Shown: positions 1 through 8,502 of the stretch, piece after piece
Layout of the letters: each line of letters starts with the position of its first letter
Numbering within the stretch: position 1 is the stretch's first letter
Assembly: GCF_018492665.1 (NCBI RefSeq)
Contig: NZ_JAFVME010000002.1
Coordinates: 62,001 to 126,000, forward strand
Source: Pedobacter sp. B4-66
GTDB taxonomy: Bacteria; Bacteroidota; Bacteroidia; Sphingobacteriales; Sphingobacteriaceae
Length of the DNA stretch: 64,000 nucleotides
Reading direction: 5' to 3'
Notes under the pieces: model-generated
The model's input: the letters and a program-made list of their open reading frames with translations, nothing else
Database searches by the model: none
Told to the model about the DNA's origin: nothing
Position numbers and translations under genes: made by a program

Positions 1-29
1 GCCCTTAATAAAATTATTAAGGGCTTTTT
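1..29. terminator. Hairpin terminator at window start
   Basis: A 9-bp perfect stem (positions 1-9 paired with 16-24) with a 6-nt loop is followed by five T on the plus strand. It lies 11 bases past the stop of the minus-strand SusD-like gene, so it probably ends that operon. The minus-strand T tract would lie outside the window. Confidence 0.7.
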
Positions 30-39
30 AATTTAACAA

Positions 40-1641
40 TTATTTTTTATCCCACCAAACACGACCGAAAGCATCATTTGGACCACTGCCAAAATCTGGA
101 TTCTTAGCCATTTCTGCTAATGCAGTTTGCTGATTTGCATAATTTAAGTTAGTAGTGCTTAACAAGTCTATACCTGCTCTACGCGCTAAAACAAGTGGTG
201 TTCCATTGGCCTTTAGTTCAGACCATGCCAAAACTGACGTAGTATTAGGGAAACCAGTTCTTTTCCACCAAGCCCAAGCTTCTAATGGTTGTCTGTAAAG
301 ATCCAAATAAGCCTGACAAGCAATTTGATCAGTAGCTTTAGCGGCATCAAATTTAACTCCAACTTTATCATAATAAGCATCAATTGCTGGAATAGTTACT
401 GCGTTAAAACCTGTTACATTCGCGTCAACTGCTCTATCACTGTAAAATTGAACAGATGCATACACACCTTTTTTATACCATGTTTCAGCAACATCTGTAG
501 TAACATTACGAGCTGCAAGATCGGCACGAAGGAAGCAATATTCTGCATAAGTTAGTACAGGGAAAAATCCTTTACCTTTACCAGCGCCCTGACCATCATT
601 TTCATTATAATTAGGCGTAAACAACCTGTGTTGCAATTGCGATAAATTATCTAATGAAGCATATAATGGTGCATTAGCTGGTAATTTTGCTTCGTCAGGA
701 CTGGTAAAACTTCCCACATAATTCCCTGCTGCATTTGGACGATAATATATAGCTAATCTAGGATCGCCTTTTGCAACAAAAAAATCTAAAACAGGTTTAC
801 CTGCTGCAAAATTTCCAGGGTTGAAGTTTCCACCTCCATCTGCATAGGATGGCCCAACCTTAAGCATCCACGAATCGTTAACGGTTGACATTTGCACTGG
901 ATCTGCTACTACTTCAGTTGCAATTGTTTTCATTTTAGCCGGGTCAACTTTCATTAAGCGAATAGCTATTTTCAAACGCAAAGCATTTGCTGCTTTAGCC
1001 CATTGTGTTACATCACCATTGAAATATGGATCATTTCCACCAAGACTAATTTGACCTCCAGGAGTGGTTTTCAGCGTAGCTACAGCTGCCTTCAGCTCTT
1101 CATCCACTTTTGCAAATACTTGCTGTTGGGTGTCATAAGCTGGGGTTACAGTACCGCCATACCTTGCTTGAAAAGCTTGGGTATATGGTATACTTCCATT
1201 GATATCACTCACATAAAATGCATAATAAGATAAGAGTATTTGCGAAATTGCTTTCATATGCACCCTTGCATTTTTATCTGCATCAGGCATTGATTCTATG
1301 TTTTTTATCCCATCAACTAAAGCTGGGCCTAATCTGCCATAAAATATTTTACCGTAACGTGTATTAAATTGTGAACCAACATTATTAAAATTTAATCCAT
1401 TCCCTGTGCTTAGTGTGCTGTACTGCATCCAAAGATTTGCAGCACGGTACACGTCAGCAAAGTACTCGAAATCATCTTGAGACCCTACTGCAGCTCTAAG
1501 AAATTGATCTTCGGGCTTAACTTCGTATAGGGTATTAGGGTTTAAATTTGCCTTTACAAAGCTTTCCTTTTTACAACCGCTCATCGCAAGCAAGGTTGAA
1601 CCCATCAGGAAAAAATATTTTGCTTTATTTATAATTTTCAT
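40..1641 (-). CDS. SusD/RagB-like nutrient-binding outer membrane lipoprotein (SusD-like_2 type)
   Basis: This 533-residue protein is a surface lipoprotein that binds glycan fragments and caps its SusC partner. It opens with a lipoprotein signal ending in the lipobox AMSGC (Cys23). An N-terminal NLNPNTLYEV stretch, the central WAKAANALRLKIAIRLM helix and a C-terminal RRAGID segment resemble the SusD-like_2 branch of the family rather than classical SusD. It starts 19 bp after the SusC gene, so the two are almost certainly co-transcribed, and the hairpin at 1-29 closes the operon. The substrate cannot be read from the sequence, because no glycosidase is linked to this pair inside the window. 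The family call is firm; the sub-branch is from recognition of motifs. Confidence 0.93.
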   Translation of the reverse strand: MKIINKAKYFFLMGSTLLAMSGCKKESFVKANLNPNTLYEVKPEDQFLRAAVGSQDDFEYFADVYRAANLWMQYSTLSTGNGLNFNNVGSQFNTRYGKIFYGRLGPALVDGIKNIESMPDADKNARVHMKAISQILLSYYAFYVSDINGSIPYTQAFQARYGGTVTPAYDTQQQVFAKVDEELKAAVATLKTTPGGQISLGGNDPYFNGDVTQWAKAANALRLKIAIRLMKVDPAKMKTIATEVVADPVQMSTVNDSWMLKVGPSYADGGGNFNPGNFAAGKPVLDFFVAKGDPRLAIYYRPNAAGNYVGSFTSPDEAKLPANAPLYASLDNLSQLQHRLFTPNYNENDGQGAGKGKGFFPVLTYAEYCFLRADLAARNVTTDVAETWYKKGVYASVQFYSDRAVDANVTGFNAVTIPAIDAYYDKVGVKFDAAKATDQIACQAYLDLYRQPLEAWAWWKRTGFPNTTSVLAWSELKANGTPLVLARRAGIDLLSTTNLNYANQQTALAEMAKNPDFGSGPNDAFGRVWWDKK

Positions 1642-1660
1642 ATCTGTATTATTTAAATAA

Positions 1661-4600
1661 TTAAAACGACGCCCTGATATTAAAACCTAAGCTTCTTACC
1701 AAAGGGAAACCACCATACTCAGCAAAAGCACCTGCCCTATTGCTAAAAATACTTTCAGGATTTACACCATCCTTAGCTGTTTTATATAGATAAGCTATAT
1801 TTCTACCGGTTAAATTCAGGCTTAAAGTATTTATTTTTAATTTAGTTAAATATTTACTTGGTACTGTGTAGCCTACCGTTACTTCGCGAAGTGCTACCCA
1901 AGAATTTTCAAATACAGAATATTCTCTAATACCACTAGACCATTGACTTAAATTTTCATAATAAGCATAAGCTGGTATTGGTTTTAACAAACCTTGTTTA
2001 ACCGCATCAGCATAGGTCATCCCACCTAAATCTACTCCATTAGCTTTTAATCCATCGTTTAATACGCCGTCCGGAATGATACCATCGTGTTGTACTACAC
2101 CATTTGCATCGGTATAGCTTACCCCTCCTGAACCTTCATCTCTACCAAAAAGTGAATTTGCAAATGAACCATTGGCTGATCCATATTGATGGGTTCCTGA
2201 AGCTATCAAACCGCCAATTTTGGCATCAATTTGAAAACCTAAAGAAAAGTTTTTATAGGATAGCTCTTGTCTTGTACTGGCAAGATAATTTTCCATCATG
2301 GTTCCTAAATTTTTCTTAGTACCATCATAATCCTGCAATCTAACAAAAGTATAATAACCACCGGTAGTTCCGTAACCTGTGTTACCTAATACTTTTTTGC
2401 CATTACTCGGGCTGGCAATTGGATTACCGCTTGCGTCTTTCTTTTGATAATATGAAAAAGCAGAACCTGTAATCAATGATCCATATTGTTCACCTGCTCT
2501 GGCAACAGAAGTAATATCGTTACCAAAAGCTAAATCTAAGTCATAATTATCAACTCCAGGAGCCAATTTTATTATTTTGTTTCTGTTACGCGTAAAGGTA
2601 ACCGATGCATTCCAATTAAAATCCTTTGATTCGATAGGCTTACCAGTTATCAACACCTCAACCCCTTGATTTTGGATGTCTCCGGCATTTAAAGCTTGTG
2701 AACTAACTCCTGATTCCTGTGGTAAAGAGAAGCTTAAGATTTGATTATAAGAGTTTTTCTTGTAGTAAGCAACATCAAAATTTAAACGATTTTTGAAGAA
2801 TCCTAAATTTGTACCAATTTCGAGTTCCTTGGTTAGCTCATTTTTTAAATCGTTATTTTTAAGAATATTATCACTAAATCCATAAACGGATTGATTACCG
2901 CCGCCAGCATTATTAAAAGTACCATCTAATAGTCTAAAGTAGCCATCACGATTAGTCTGCTGTGGTTTTGCTGATAATCCTGTATAAGAGTATGACGCTC
3001 TTAACTTACCAAAAGATAATATTGAATTATTTTGGAATGCCGGTAACTCGGTAAATATCCAAGACAAACCTACACTTGGGTAAAAGTATGTATAATTACC
3101 GTGACCATCTCTGTATGTAAGCGACGATGACCAGTCATTTCTTCCACTAACATTTAAAGTTAACATGTTTTTCCAGGTAATATCTCCATATGCATAAACT
3201 GCGTCGGTACGTTCTCCTTCATTCGGATTAGCAGTTGTTGATGCTGGGTTAAGGGAATTTGGAATGGAATAAACATCAGGAATTTTAAGTCCGCCATTGG
3301 TAACTGACCTGTTATAAAATGCAGAGTTATTAAGGTTTTTTTGATAAGTTTCCCCTCCTATTGAAGCATTCAATTCAAAATCGCTGGAAAGTTGTTTGGT
3401 TGCATTTAACAATCCTTGAACACGATAGGATTTATTGGTATTTTGCGATATTTCGTAATCGCCACCTGCAAAGGCAATACCAGATCCTCTATTTTTCCTT
3501 TCGTAAGCAATATTGTAAAAATTAGTATTTGTTCTTACCAAAGCCGAAAGCCAAGGAAGAATTTTAATATTTACATCAATATTTGCCAATAAATTATTTT
3601 CCCTTTGCATCCTATTATCATTGTCAAGTGCAAAAGCAAATGATCCTATCCCGTAAGGATCGTAACGATTTCGATCACTTGAGCCAAGCGCTCCCCCGGT
3701 TACAGGATTGATATTGTTATTTAAATAGGTATTTAAATCAACGTTTCTAGGCTTATAGTATGTCATTGCAAACAAGGGGTTATTGGAACTTCCTTGTCTT
3801 GCCGGATTGAATGAATTCGACATCGTGTAGTTTACACTTGCATCAACAGAAATTGATTTTGAAATTTCTCTAGTTACCCTAAGTGCAAATACATCTCTTT
3901 TTAACTTATTTCCAGGTGAAACACTCGAATTATTTAAATTGGTATAGGCTAAACGATAGGTTGTGTTTTCAGTAGCACCTTCAACTGATAAGTTTGTATT
4001 TATAAACTTTCCAGTATTAAAATAATCTAATGGATTATTGGCAACCCATGGCCTCATTACTCCATCTAAATCCTTTACCATTCTACCGTCTAACTTAGGA
4101 CCGAAAGAATAACCACCTACATAATAGCCTGCCGACTGATCGACAACATCTACACCATTAGCATCTTTAGCAAATACTGGAGAAATTCCACCTCCATATT
4201 GATTCTGAAGGTCAACAAATTTATAGGCTTTATCAAAAGAACTAGTTTGGGATACGGTTACACCTACACCTTTGCTAGTTTTACCCTTTTTTGAAGTAAT
4301 TAACAAAACTCCACCTGCGGCTCTAGAACCATACAATGATGATGCAGCAGCTCCTTTTAATACAGTAATACTCTCTATATCATCAGAGTTAATGTTCTTC
4401 ATAATATTTCCGAAATCTGCAGCATCACCCCATGAGTCTGCCCCGGAAGTACCTTGATCCAGTAATATCCCGTCATAAACAATTAAAGGCTGTGTATTTG
4501 TACTTAGCGAAGAATTACCCCTTATTCTAATTCTAGAAGAAGAAGTAGGTCCACTAGCACCTTGATTAATCATAACACCGGCTACTTTACCTTGCAAAGC

Positions 4601-5017
4601 ATTTACCACATTAGCGTTATTTGCTTCTGCTAATTCGGCACCACTTACAGCTGTTGCTGAATAACTTAGTCTTTTCACTTCTTTTTTAACACCAAAACCA
4701 GTAACAATAACCTCAGAAAGTGATTCGGTATCATCAACCATCACAATAGTTTGATTGGATGTCGCGGCAACTTCCCGGCTAACTAAACCGATAGATTTAA
4801 AGATCAATTTAGCGCCATCTTTTACCGATAGCACAAATTTACCTTCTGCGTTGGTTGAAGTTCCATTTTGAGTTCCCTTTTCGAGAACACTTACCCCAGG
4901 AATGGGATTACCAGCCGAGTCTTTTACTGTGCCAGTAATATTCTTTTGTGCAAAAGCTGTTATTGTTAAAAAGCATAACAACAACAGACTAAAGCACTTT
5001 AAGTACATTTTTTTCAT
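1661..5017 (-). CDS. SusC/RagA-family TonB-dependent outer membrane transporter
   Basis: This is a 1118-residue TonB-dependent barrel that imports the ligand captured by the neighbouring SusD. It has a signal peptide (about residues 1-23, ending in AFAQ), a carboxypeptidase-regulatory-like domain (about 24-105), a plug containing VIVTGFGVKK and the conserved LYGSRAAGGVLLITSKKGK segment, then a long beta-barrel ending in an aromatic residue (ASF). Length is normal for SusC. A second Met at codon 4 could also serve as start; the first was kept. It follows the ROK regulator by 117 bp on the same strand and precedes SusD by 19 bp. Its leader contains the word AAACTAAAC, also found before the ROK gene and before the susC at 42983. 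Confidence 0.95.
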   Translation of the reverse strand: MKKMYLKCFSLLLLCFLTITAFAQKNITGTVKDSAGNPIPGVSVLEKGTQNGTSTNAEGKFVLSVKDGAKLIFKSIGLVSREVAATSNQTIVMVDDTESLSEVIVTGFGVKKEVKRLSYSATAVSGAELAEANNANVVNALQGKVAGVMINQGASGPTSSSRIRIRGNSSLSTNTQPLIVYDGILLDQGTSGADSWGDAADFGNIMKNINSDDIESITVLKGAAASSLYGSRAAGGVLLITSKKGKTSKGVGVTVSQTSSFDKAYKFVDLQNQYGGGISPVFAKDANGVDVVDQSAGYYVGGYSFGPKLDGRMVKDLDGVMRPWVANNPLDYFNTGKFINTNLSVEGATENTTYRLAYTNLNNSSVSPGNKLKRDVFALRVTREISKSISVDASVNYTMSNSFNPARQGSSNNPLFAMTYYKPRNVDLNTYLNNNINPVTGGALGSSDRNRYDPYGIGSFAFALDNDNRMQRENNLLANIDVNIKILPWLSALVRTNTNFYNIAYERKNRGSGIAFAGGDYEISQNTNKSYRVQGLLNATKQLSSDFELNASIGGETYQKNLNNSAFYNRSVTNGGLKIPDVYSIPNSLNPASTTANPNEGERTDAVYAYGDITWKNMLTLNVSGRNDWSSSLTYRDGHGNYTYFYPSVGLSWIFTELPAFQNNSILSFGKLRASYSYTGLSAKPQQTNRDGYFRLLDGTFNNAGGGNQSVYGFSDNILKNNDLKNELTKELEIGTNLGFFKNRLNFDVAYYKKNSYNQILSFSLPQESGVSSQALNAGDIQNQGVEVLITGKPIESKDFNWNASVTFTRNRNKIIKLAPGVDNYDLDLAFGNDITSVARAGEQYGSLITGSAFSYYQKKDASGNPIASPSNGKKVLGNTGYGTTGGYYTFVRLQDYDGTKKNLGTMMENYLASTRQELSYKNFSLGFQIDAKIGGLIASGTHQYGSANGSFANSLFGRDEGSGGVSYTDANGVVQHDGIIPDGVLNDGLKANGVDLGGMTYADAVKQGLLKPIPAYAYYENLSQWSSGIREYSVFENSWVALREVTVGYTVPSKYLTKLKINTLSLNLTGRNIAYLYKTAKDGVNPESIFSNRAGAFAEYGGFPLVRSLGFNIRASF

Positions 5018-5134
5018 AATTTTAATTTGTTTAGTTTAACATTAGTTTAGGATAATTAGGGACAGTTAATGAATCTTCTTTTATTTCTGCATATACAATT
5101 GGTTTTGGTTAAACATTTATATTAATTAGATTTT

Positions 5135-6322
5135 TTAATTGAATAAACTATTTTCAACCATTAAACTGGCAGCTGCTAATAACTCAGCCTCATCATTTAA
5201 GGTAGAGAAGATTATTTCGGTTTGCTCAGCTATTCGAGGGATACAAAATTCATTAAGTGCTTGTTGTATAGGAGGAAGCAGCATTTTTCCTGCTTTGGCG
5301 CCTCTCCCACTTAACACAATTCGTTCAGGATTTAAAATATGAATTAGAGTGGCCAAACCTTTACCAATCTGAAATGCGGCATCAGCTAAAATAGAAATGG
5401 CAAGAGGGTCTTGTTTTATAACTGCATTTAAGAAATGATCAGCATGGCTTTTACTTTTATCTTCAAAAAGAGTTTTTAAGCTAGTTTCTTCACCATTTTT
5501 TACTGCTAACTCCGCTTTCTGAACCATTATCAAAAGAGATGTTTCAACTTCAAGACATCCTCGCTTGCCGCAGGAACACAAAGTATTAGAATTTGACAAG
5601 GGTATATGGCTAAATTCTCCGGCGTAACCGCTGCTGCCACGGTATAGTTTACCATTAACAATCATCCCCAAGCCTGTACCCCAACCAATATTAACCACAA
5701 GCACATCTTTCAAATTTCTTGCTTCTCCAAAATTTAATTCGGCAAGGGCTATCAAACTTGAATCGTTATCTATATAAACCGGTAAACCTATTTTCTTAGA
5801 AAGGTAATCTTGCAGGCTTATATCCTTTTCAACTTGCAAAAAAGAATAATTCATTCCTTTTTCTGCATTAATAAAACCAGGCATTCCAATTCCGATACCT
5901 AAAAAATATTCTTTATCAATTGTTGATTTCTTTATACACTCTTCAATAAATGCGATCAAAGTATCTGCGCTTTTACTCATGGTCATATCCAAATCGATCA
6001 CCTGAGTTGGCAAAACCTGGTGGTTCGACAAATCATATATTGTTAACTGAGTAGTTAATTGATCCATGGCTACAGCTATTATGTACCGCTTATAATTGGG
6101 GTTTAATAAAAAAATTAAAGGACGCCGTCCCCCCGTAGATGGCGCTAATCCCTGCTCGATAATTAAACCCTCCCCCATCAAAGCATTTACAGCTGATGTT
6201 ATTAAAGGCAGGCTTTTTTTAGTGCGTTTACTTAAATCAATGAGCGACGATTTCTTTTTATAATAAAGCTGCTTGATGATGTCAGCTCGTAATTGCTGGG
6301 CTTTCTTAATAGTTGCTGACAT
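5135..6322 (-). CDS. ROK-family transcriptional regulator/sugar kinase-like protein
   Basis: This 395-residue protein joins an N-terminal winged-helix DNA-binding region (about residues 25-58) to a ROK sugar-binding domain, the architecture of NagC, Mlc and XylR. The zinc site is complete: His239 within GEFSHI and the cysteines of CSCGKRGCLEVE (249, 251, 256). The catalytic-type Asp187 of the IDNDSS motif and the glycine-rich NIGWGTGLGM loop are kept, so sugar binding, and possibly phosphorylation, is plausible. It is transcribed towards the adjacent susC and susD genes and probably controls them in response to an imported sugar. It is closely similar to the ROK proteins at 14176 and 40004. 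Whether it represses or activates is not visible. Confidence 0.9.
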   Translation of the reverse strand: MSATIKKAQQLRADIIKQLYYKKKSSLIDLSKRTKKSLPLITSAVNALMGEGLIIEQGLAPSTGGRRPLIFLLNPNYKRYIIAVAMDQLTTQLTIYDLSNHQVLPTQVIDLDMTMSKSADTLIAFIEECIKKSTIDKEYFLGIGIGMPGFINAEKGMNYSFLQVEKDISLQDYLSKKIGLPVYIDNDSSLIALAELNFGEARNLKDVLVVNIGWGTGLGMIVNGKLYRGSSGYAGEFSHIPLSNSNTLCSCGKRGCLEVETSLLIMVQKAELAVKNGEETSLKTLFEDKSKSHADHFLNAVIKQDPLAISILADAAFQIGKGLATLIHILNPERIVLSGRGAKAGKMLLPPIQQALNEFCIPRIAEQTEIIFSTLNDEAELLAAASLMVENSLFN

Positions 6323-6340
6323 TTTTTAGTTTAGTTTCCA

Positions 6341-6372
6341 TAAAACTATAAATAAAATAAAAGAAATGCAAA
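6341..6372 (-). promoter_or_regulatory. Candidate promoter of the ROK gene at 5135
   Basis: On the minus strand TTTG (6372-6369) is followed after 20 nt by TAGTTTTA (6348-6341), one base off the Bacteroidota -7 consensus TAnnTTTG. The predicted start is just upstream of the AAACTAAAC word at 6337-6329, which lies close to the ATG. Confidence 0.5.
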
Positions 6373-6499
6373 CTTTTTAAAAAAATTAATTACATAGCCT
6401 ATTTTAAATAAATAATTAACCAAAATCCATGATTACATCACTTAACTAGGAAACTTACAGTCAAAAAAAAGAAAGAAAGGAAAAAATAAAAGCAACTAA

Positions 6500-6543
6500 A
6501 AATAGAAAAGCCTTCCAGTTTTCACTGAAAGGCTTTTCTATTT
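6500..6543 (-). terminator. Terminator after tRNA-Tyr
   Basis: A 15-bp arm (6500-6514) pairs with 6529-6543, with a further short CAGT/ACTG pairing near the loop. It lies 3 nt past the end of tRNA-Tyr in its direction of transcription and is followed by a T-rich tail on the minus strand. It could also stop plus-strand transcripts. Confidence 0.75.
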
Positions 6544-6546
6544 GAG

Positions 6547-6629
6547 TGGGGGGAGAAGGATTCGAACCTTCGAAGTCTTGCGACAACAGAGTTACAGTCT
6601 GTCCCATTTGGCCACTCTGGTATCCCCCC
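6547..6629 (-). tRNA. tRNA-Tyr (anticodon GTA)
   Basis: Read on the minus strand this 83-nt sequence forms a cloverleaf: acceptor GGGGGGA paired with TCCCCCC, discriminator A, anticodon stem-loop CAGACTGTAACTCTG with GTA in the loop, and T arm GGTTCGAATCC. The variable region is of the long class expected for tyrosine. The 3' CCA is not encoded. It lies 94 nt downstream of tRNA-Ala on the same strand. Confidence 0.93.
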
Positions 6630-6689
6630 AACTTATCTTTTCATTCTCAGCTGAGGATGTTTTTCAGCCAAGTTGAGCTGGTTAAAAAA

Positions 6690-6717
6690 GAAAGCTTCAG
6701 GTCTTTCTGAAGCTTTC
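6690..6717 (-). terminator. Terminator between tRNA-Ala and tRNA-Tyr
   Basis: A perfect 11-bp stem (6690-6700 with 6707-6717) with a 6-nt loop is followed on the minus strand by six T (complement of 6684-6689). It begins 6 nt after tRNA-Ala, so much of the transcript may stop before tRNA-Tyr; I see no obvious separate promoter for tRNA-Tyr. Confidence 0.7.
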
Positions 6718-6723
6718 AGTGGG

Positions 6724-6797
<74 letters not shown>

Positions 6798-6832
6798 TTG
6801 GCTAACGGTAATATAAAATTACCCGAGTGGGG

Positions 6833-6863
6833 CAAAAGTAATTAAATTTAGAAACCCTGCAAA
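6833..6863 (-). promoter_or_regulatory. Bacteroidota-type promoter of the tRNA genes
   Basis: On the minus strand TTTG (6863-6860), exactly 19 nt, then TACTTTTG (6840-6833) match the Bacteroidota primary sigma factor consensus (TTTG at -33, TAnnTTTG at -7) without mismatch. The predicted start near 6826 is about 30 nt before tRNA-Ala. Confidence 0.8.
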
Positions 6864-7012
6864 TTAAATATGTAAATAGATATCAGAAGGCTCTTAACGA
6901 GTCAACACAAGCATTGTAGGCACTCCATAGTTTTAAATAGTGAATAATTGATTATTAGGAACATCCAATCAGAAAAACAGTATATTGTAATTACAAAACC
7001 AATATTTTAAGT

Positions 7013-7705
7013 ATGAAACATCTTTTCGCTCTTTCCATAGTTCTATGTTTATTTATTAATGTTCGGGCACAACAACCTACGTCTACCCTATCCGGGACAT
7101 GGGAAATCAAAAATTTCATTTATGGCAACAATCCGAACAATAATGAGCAAAATACAAAGTTTAAAAAATACAAATCCTTTACCCCCACACATTTCACAGT
7201 AATTGAGGTTGACCCCAAAACCAACATCACAACAACAAGCATTTTTGGCACTTACACAATTGTAAGTGGCGTGTACACTGAGAAAATATTAAATGTGAAC
7301 AGGGAATCTTCAGTCATGATTGGTCAGACTTTTTCATTTACAATCGCTTTTGAGGGCGATGACAAAATGATACAGACAGGGGCATTCAACGGAATGAAAA
7401 CATCTGAATTGTGGGTAAGAGTAAAGGCCACTGATGGCAGTATTGAGCAAACTCAGAAAAAAACTCCACTATTTGTTATTAATACCCCAGGCATAAAAAT
7501 ACCGCTTAAAATCGACAGTGCTATGGGCAGTCCGTTTAAGACAATTTTGCAGGACCAGATTTCTTCAATCGAAGTTATTAAAAACGAAACTGCCATACAA
7601 TTATACGGTGAGAAGGCCAAGGACGGTGTAGTTATAATTACAATAAAGGAGCAGGATCTAGATAAGGTTCTTAAAAAACTAAAAGAAGACCACATTATAG
7701 AATAA
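7013..7705 (+). CDS. Secreted protein with lipocalin-like N-terminus and TonB-plug-like C-terminus
   Basis: This 230-residue protein carries a signal peptide (about residues 1-19, ending VRAQ). The N-terminal part (about 23-130) begins LSGTWEIKNF and has short alternating strands, like the lipocalin-type DUF4488 group, but I am not certain of the family. The C-terminal 60 residues contain IEVIKNETAIQLYGEKAKDG followed by VVIITIK, which matches the final strands of the plug domain of SusC-type receptors, yet no barrel follows. It may be periplasmic or bind partners of TonB systems. It stands 45 bp before the DUF2490 gene on the same strand. Function unknown. Confidence 0.85.
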   Translation: MKHLFALSIVLCLFINVRAQQPTSTLSGTWEIKNFIYGNNPNNNEQNTKFKKYKSFTPTHFTVIEVDPKTNITTTSIFGTYTIVSGVYTEKILNVNRESSVMIGQTFSFTIAFEGDDKMIQTGAFNGMKTSELWVRVKATDGSIEQTQKKTPLFVINTPGIKIPLKIDSAMGSPFKTILQDQISSIEVIKNETAIQLYGEKAKDGVVIITIKEQDLDKVLKKLKEDHIIE

Positions 7706-7749
7706 AATTGTTCTTACTTTAGCAACACACACAAACAGAACAATAATTT

Positions 7750-8457
7750 ATGCGTCTTTCAATATTCCTGGTAACGGCATTATGTTTCTTTTGCACTTCA
7801 GGCTTTGCCCAAACTATAAAACAAAATAGCGCATGGCTATTCTTAATGAATACCACCAAAATAAACGATAAATGGGGTGCCCACCTTGATGTCCAATTAA
7901 GATCGATTAACTATATGGATAAGCTAAGGAATTTTATGTTCAGACCCGGAGTAACCTATTACATAAATAATAAAAATGAAGTAACATTAGGATACTTATT
8001 AAACGAAACGTTTACCGAAAGAACTGAAAGTGGTGATAATACATTAACTGAGCATAGAATATGGCAGCAATACATTTATAAACATAAAATAAGTACCATA
8101 CTTACCAGTCATCGGTTTAGAACAGAACAGCGCTTTATAGAAAGACGTGGTACAGATGAGTTATTTTCACAACGCTTCAGATATTTCTTAAGGTTTATTG
8201 TTCCACTAAAAAAAGGACAGCAGGACTTTCAAAAGGGCGCATTTGTTGCCTTACAAAATGAGGTATTCTTGAACCTTCAAAACAAAGAAGAACTTAACGG
8301 TCATGTATTTGATCAAAATCGTGCCTATGGTGCAGCTGGATATAGATTCAGTAAAAAATTAGATTTAGAAGCTGGATATTTAAACCAAACTTCCAAAGGG
8401 CTCAATAATTCTACAATGAATCATGCTATTCAGCTTGCTGTTTACACAAGGTTTTAG
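7750..8457 (+). CDS. DUF2490 family outer membrane beta-barrel protein
   Basis: The 235-residue product has a signal peptide (ending GFAQ, about residue 21). It continues with strands typical of DUF2490, including WLFLMNTTKINDKWGAHLDV, HRIWQQYIYK and HRFRTEQRFIER. It ends with TRF, an aromatic C-terminus usual for proteins inserted by the BAM complex. The family is predicted to form a small outer-membrane barrel; no biochemical role is established. It lies 45 bp before the GIN-domain gene. Confidence 0.87.
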   Translation: MRLSIFLVTALCFFCTSGFAQTIKQNSAWLFLMNTTKINDKWGAHLDVQLRSINYMDKLRNFMFRPGVTYYINNKNEVTLGYLLNETFTERTESGDNTLTEHRIWQQYIYKHKISTILTSHRFRTEQRFIERRGTDELFSQRFRYFLRFIVPLKKGQQDFQKGAFVALQNEVFLNLQNKEELNGHVFDQNRAYGAAGYRFSKKLDLEAGYLNQTSKGLNNSTMNHAIQLAVYTRF

Positions 8458-8502
8458 ATATTAATTCGTTATTAAGAAAAATAAAAATTATTAAAGATAA
8501 AG

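Noticed and set aside
6644..6680. Segment between the tRNAs that resembles a tRNA D-arm (GCTCAACTTGGCTGA in complement)
   Set aside because: No anticodon arm, T arm or acceptor pairing could be found around it; it is probably chance or a very old remnant.
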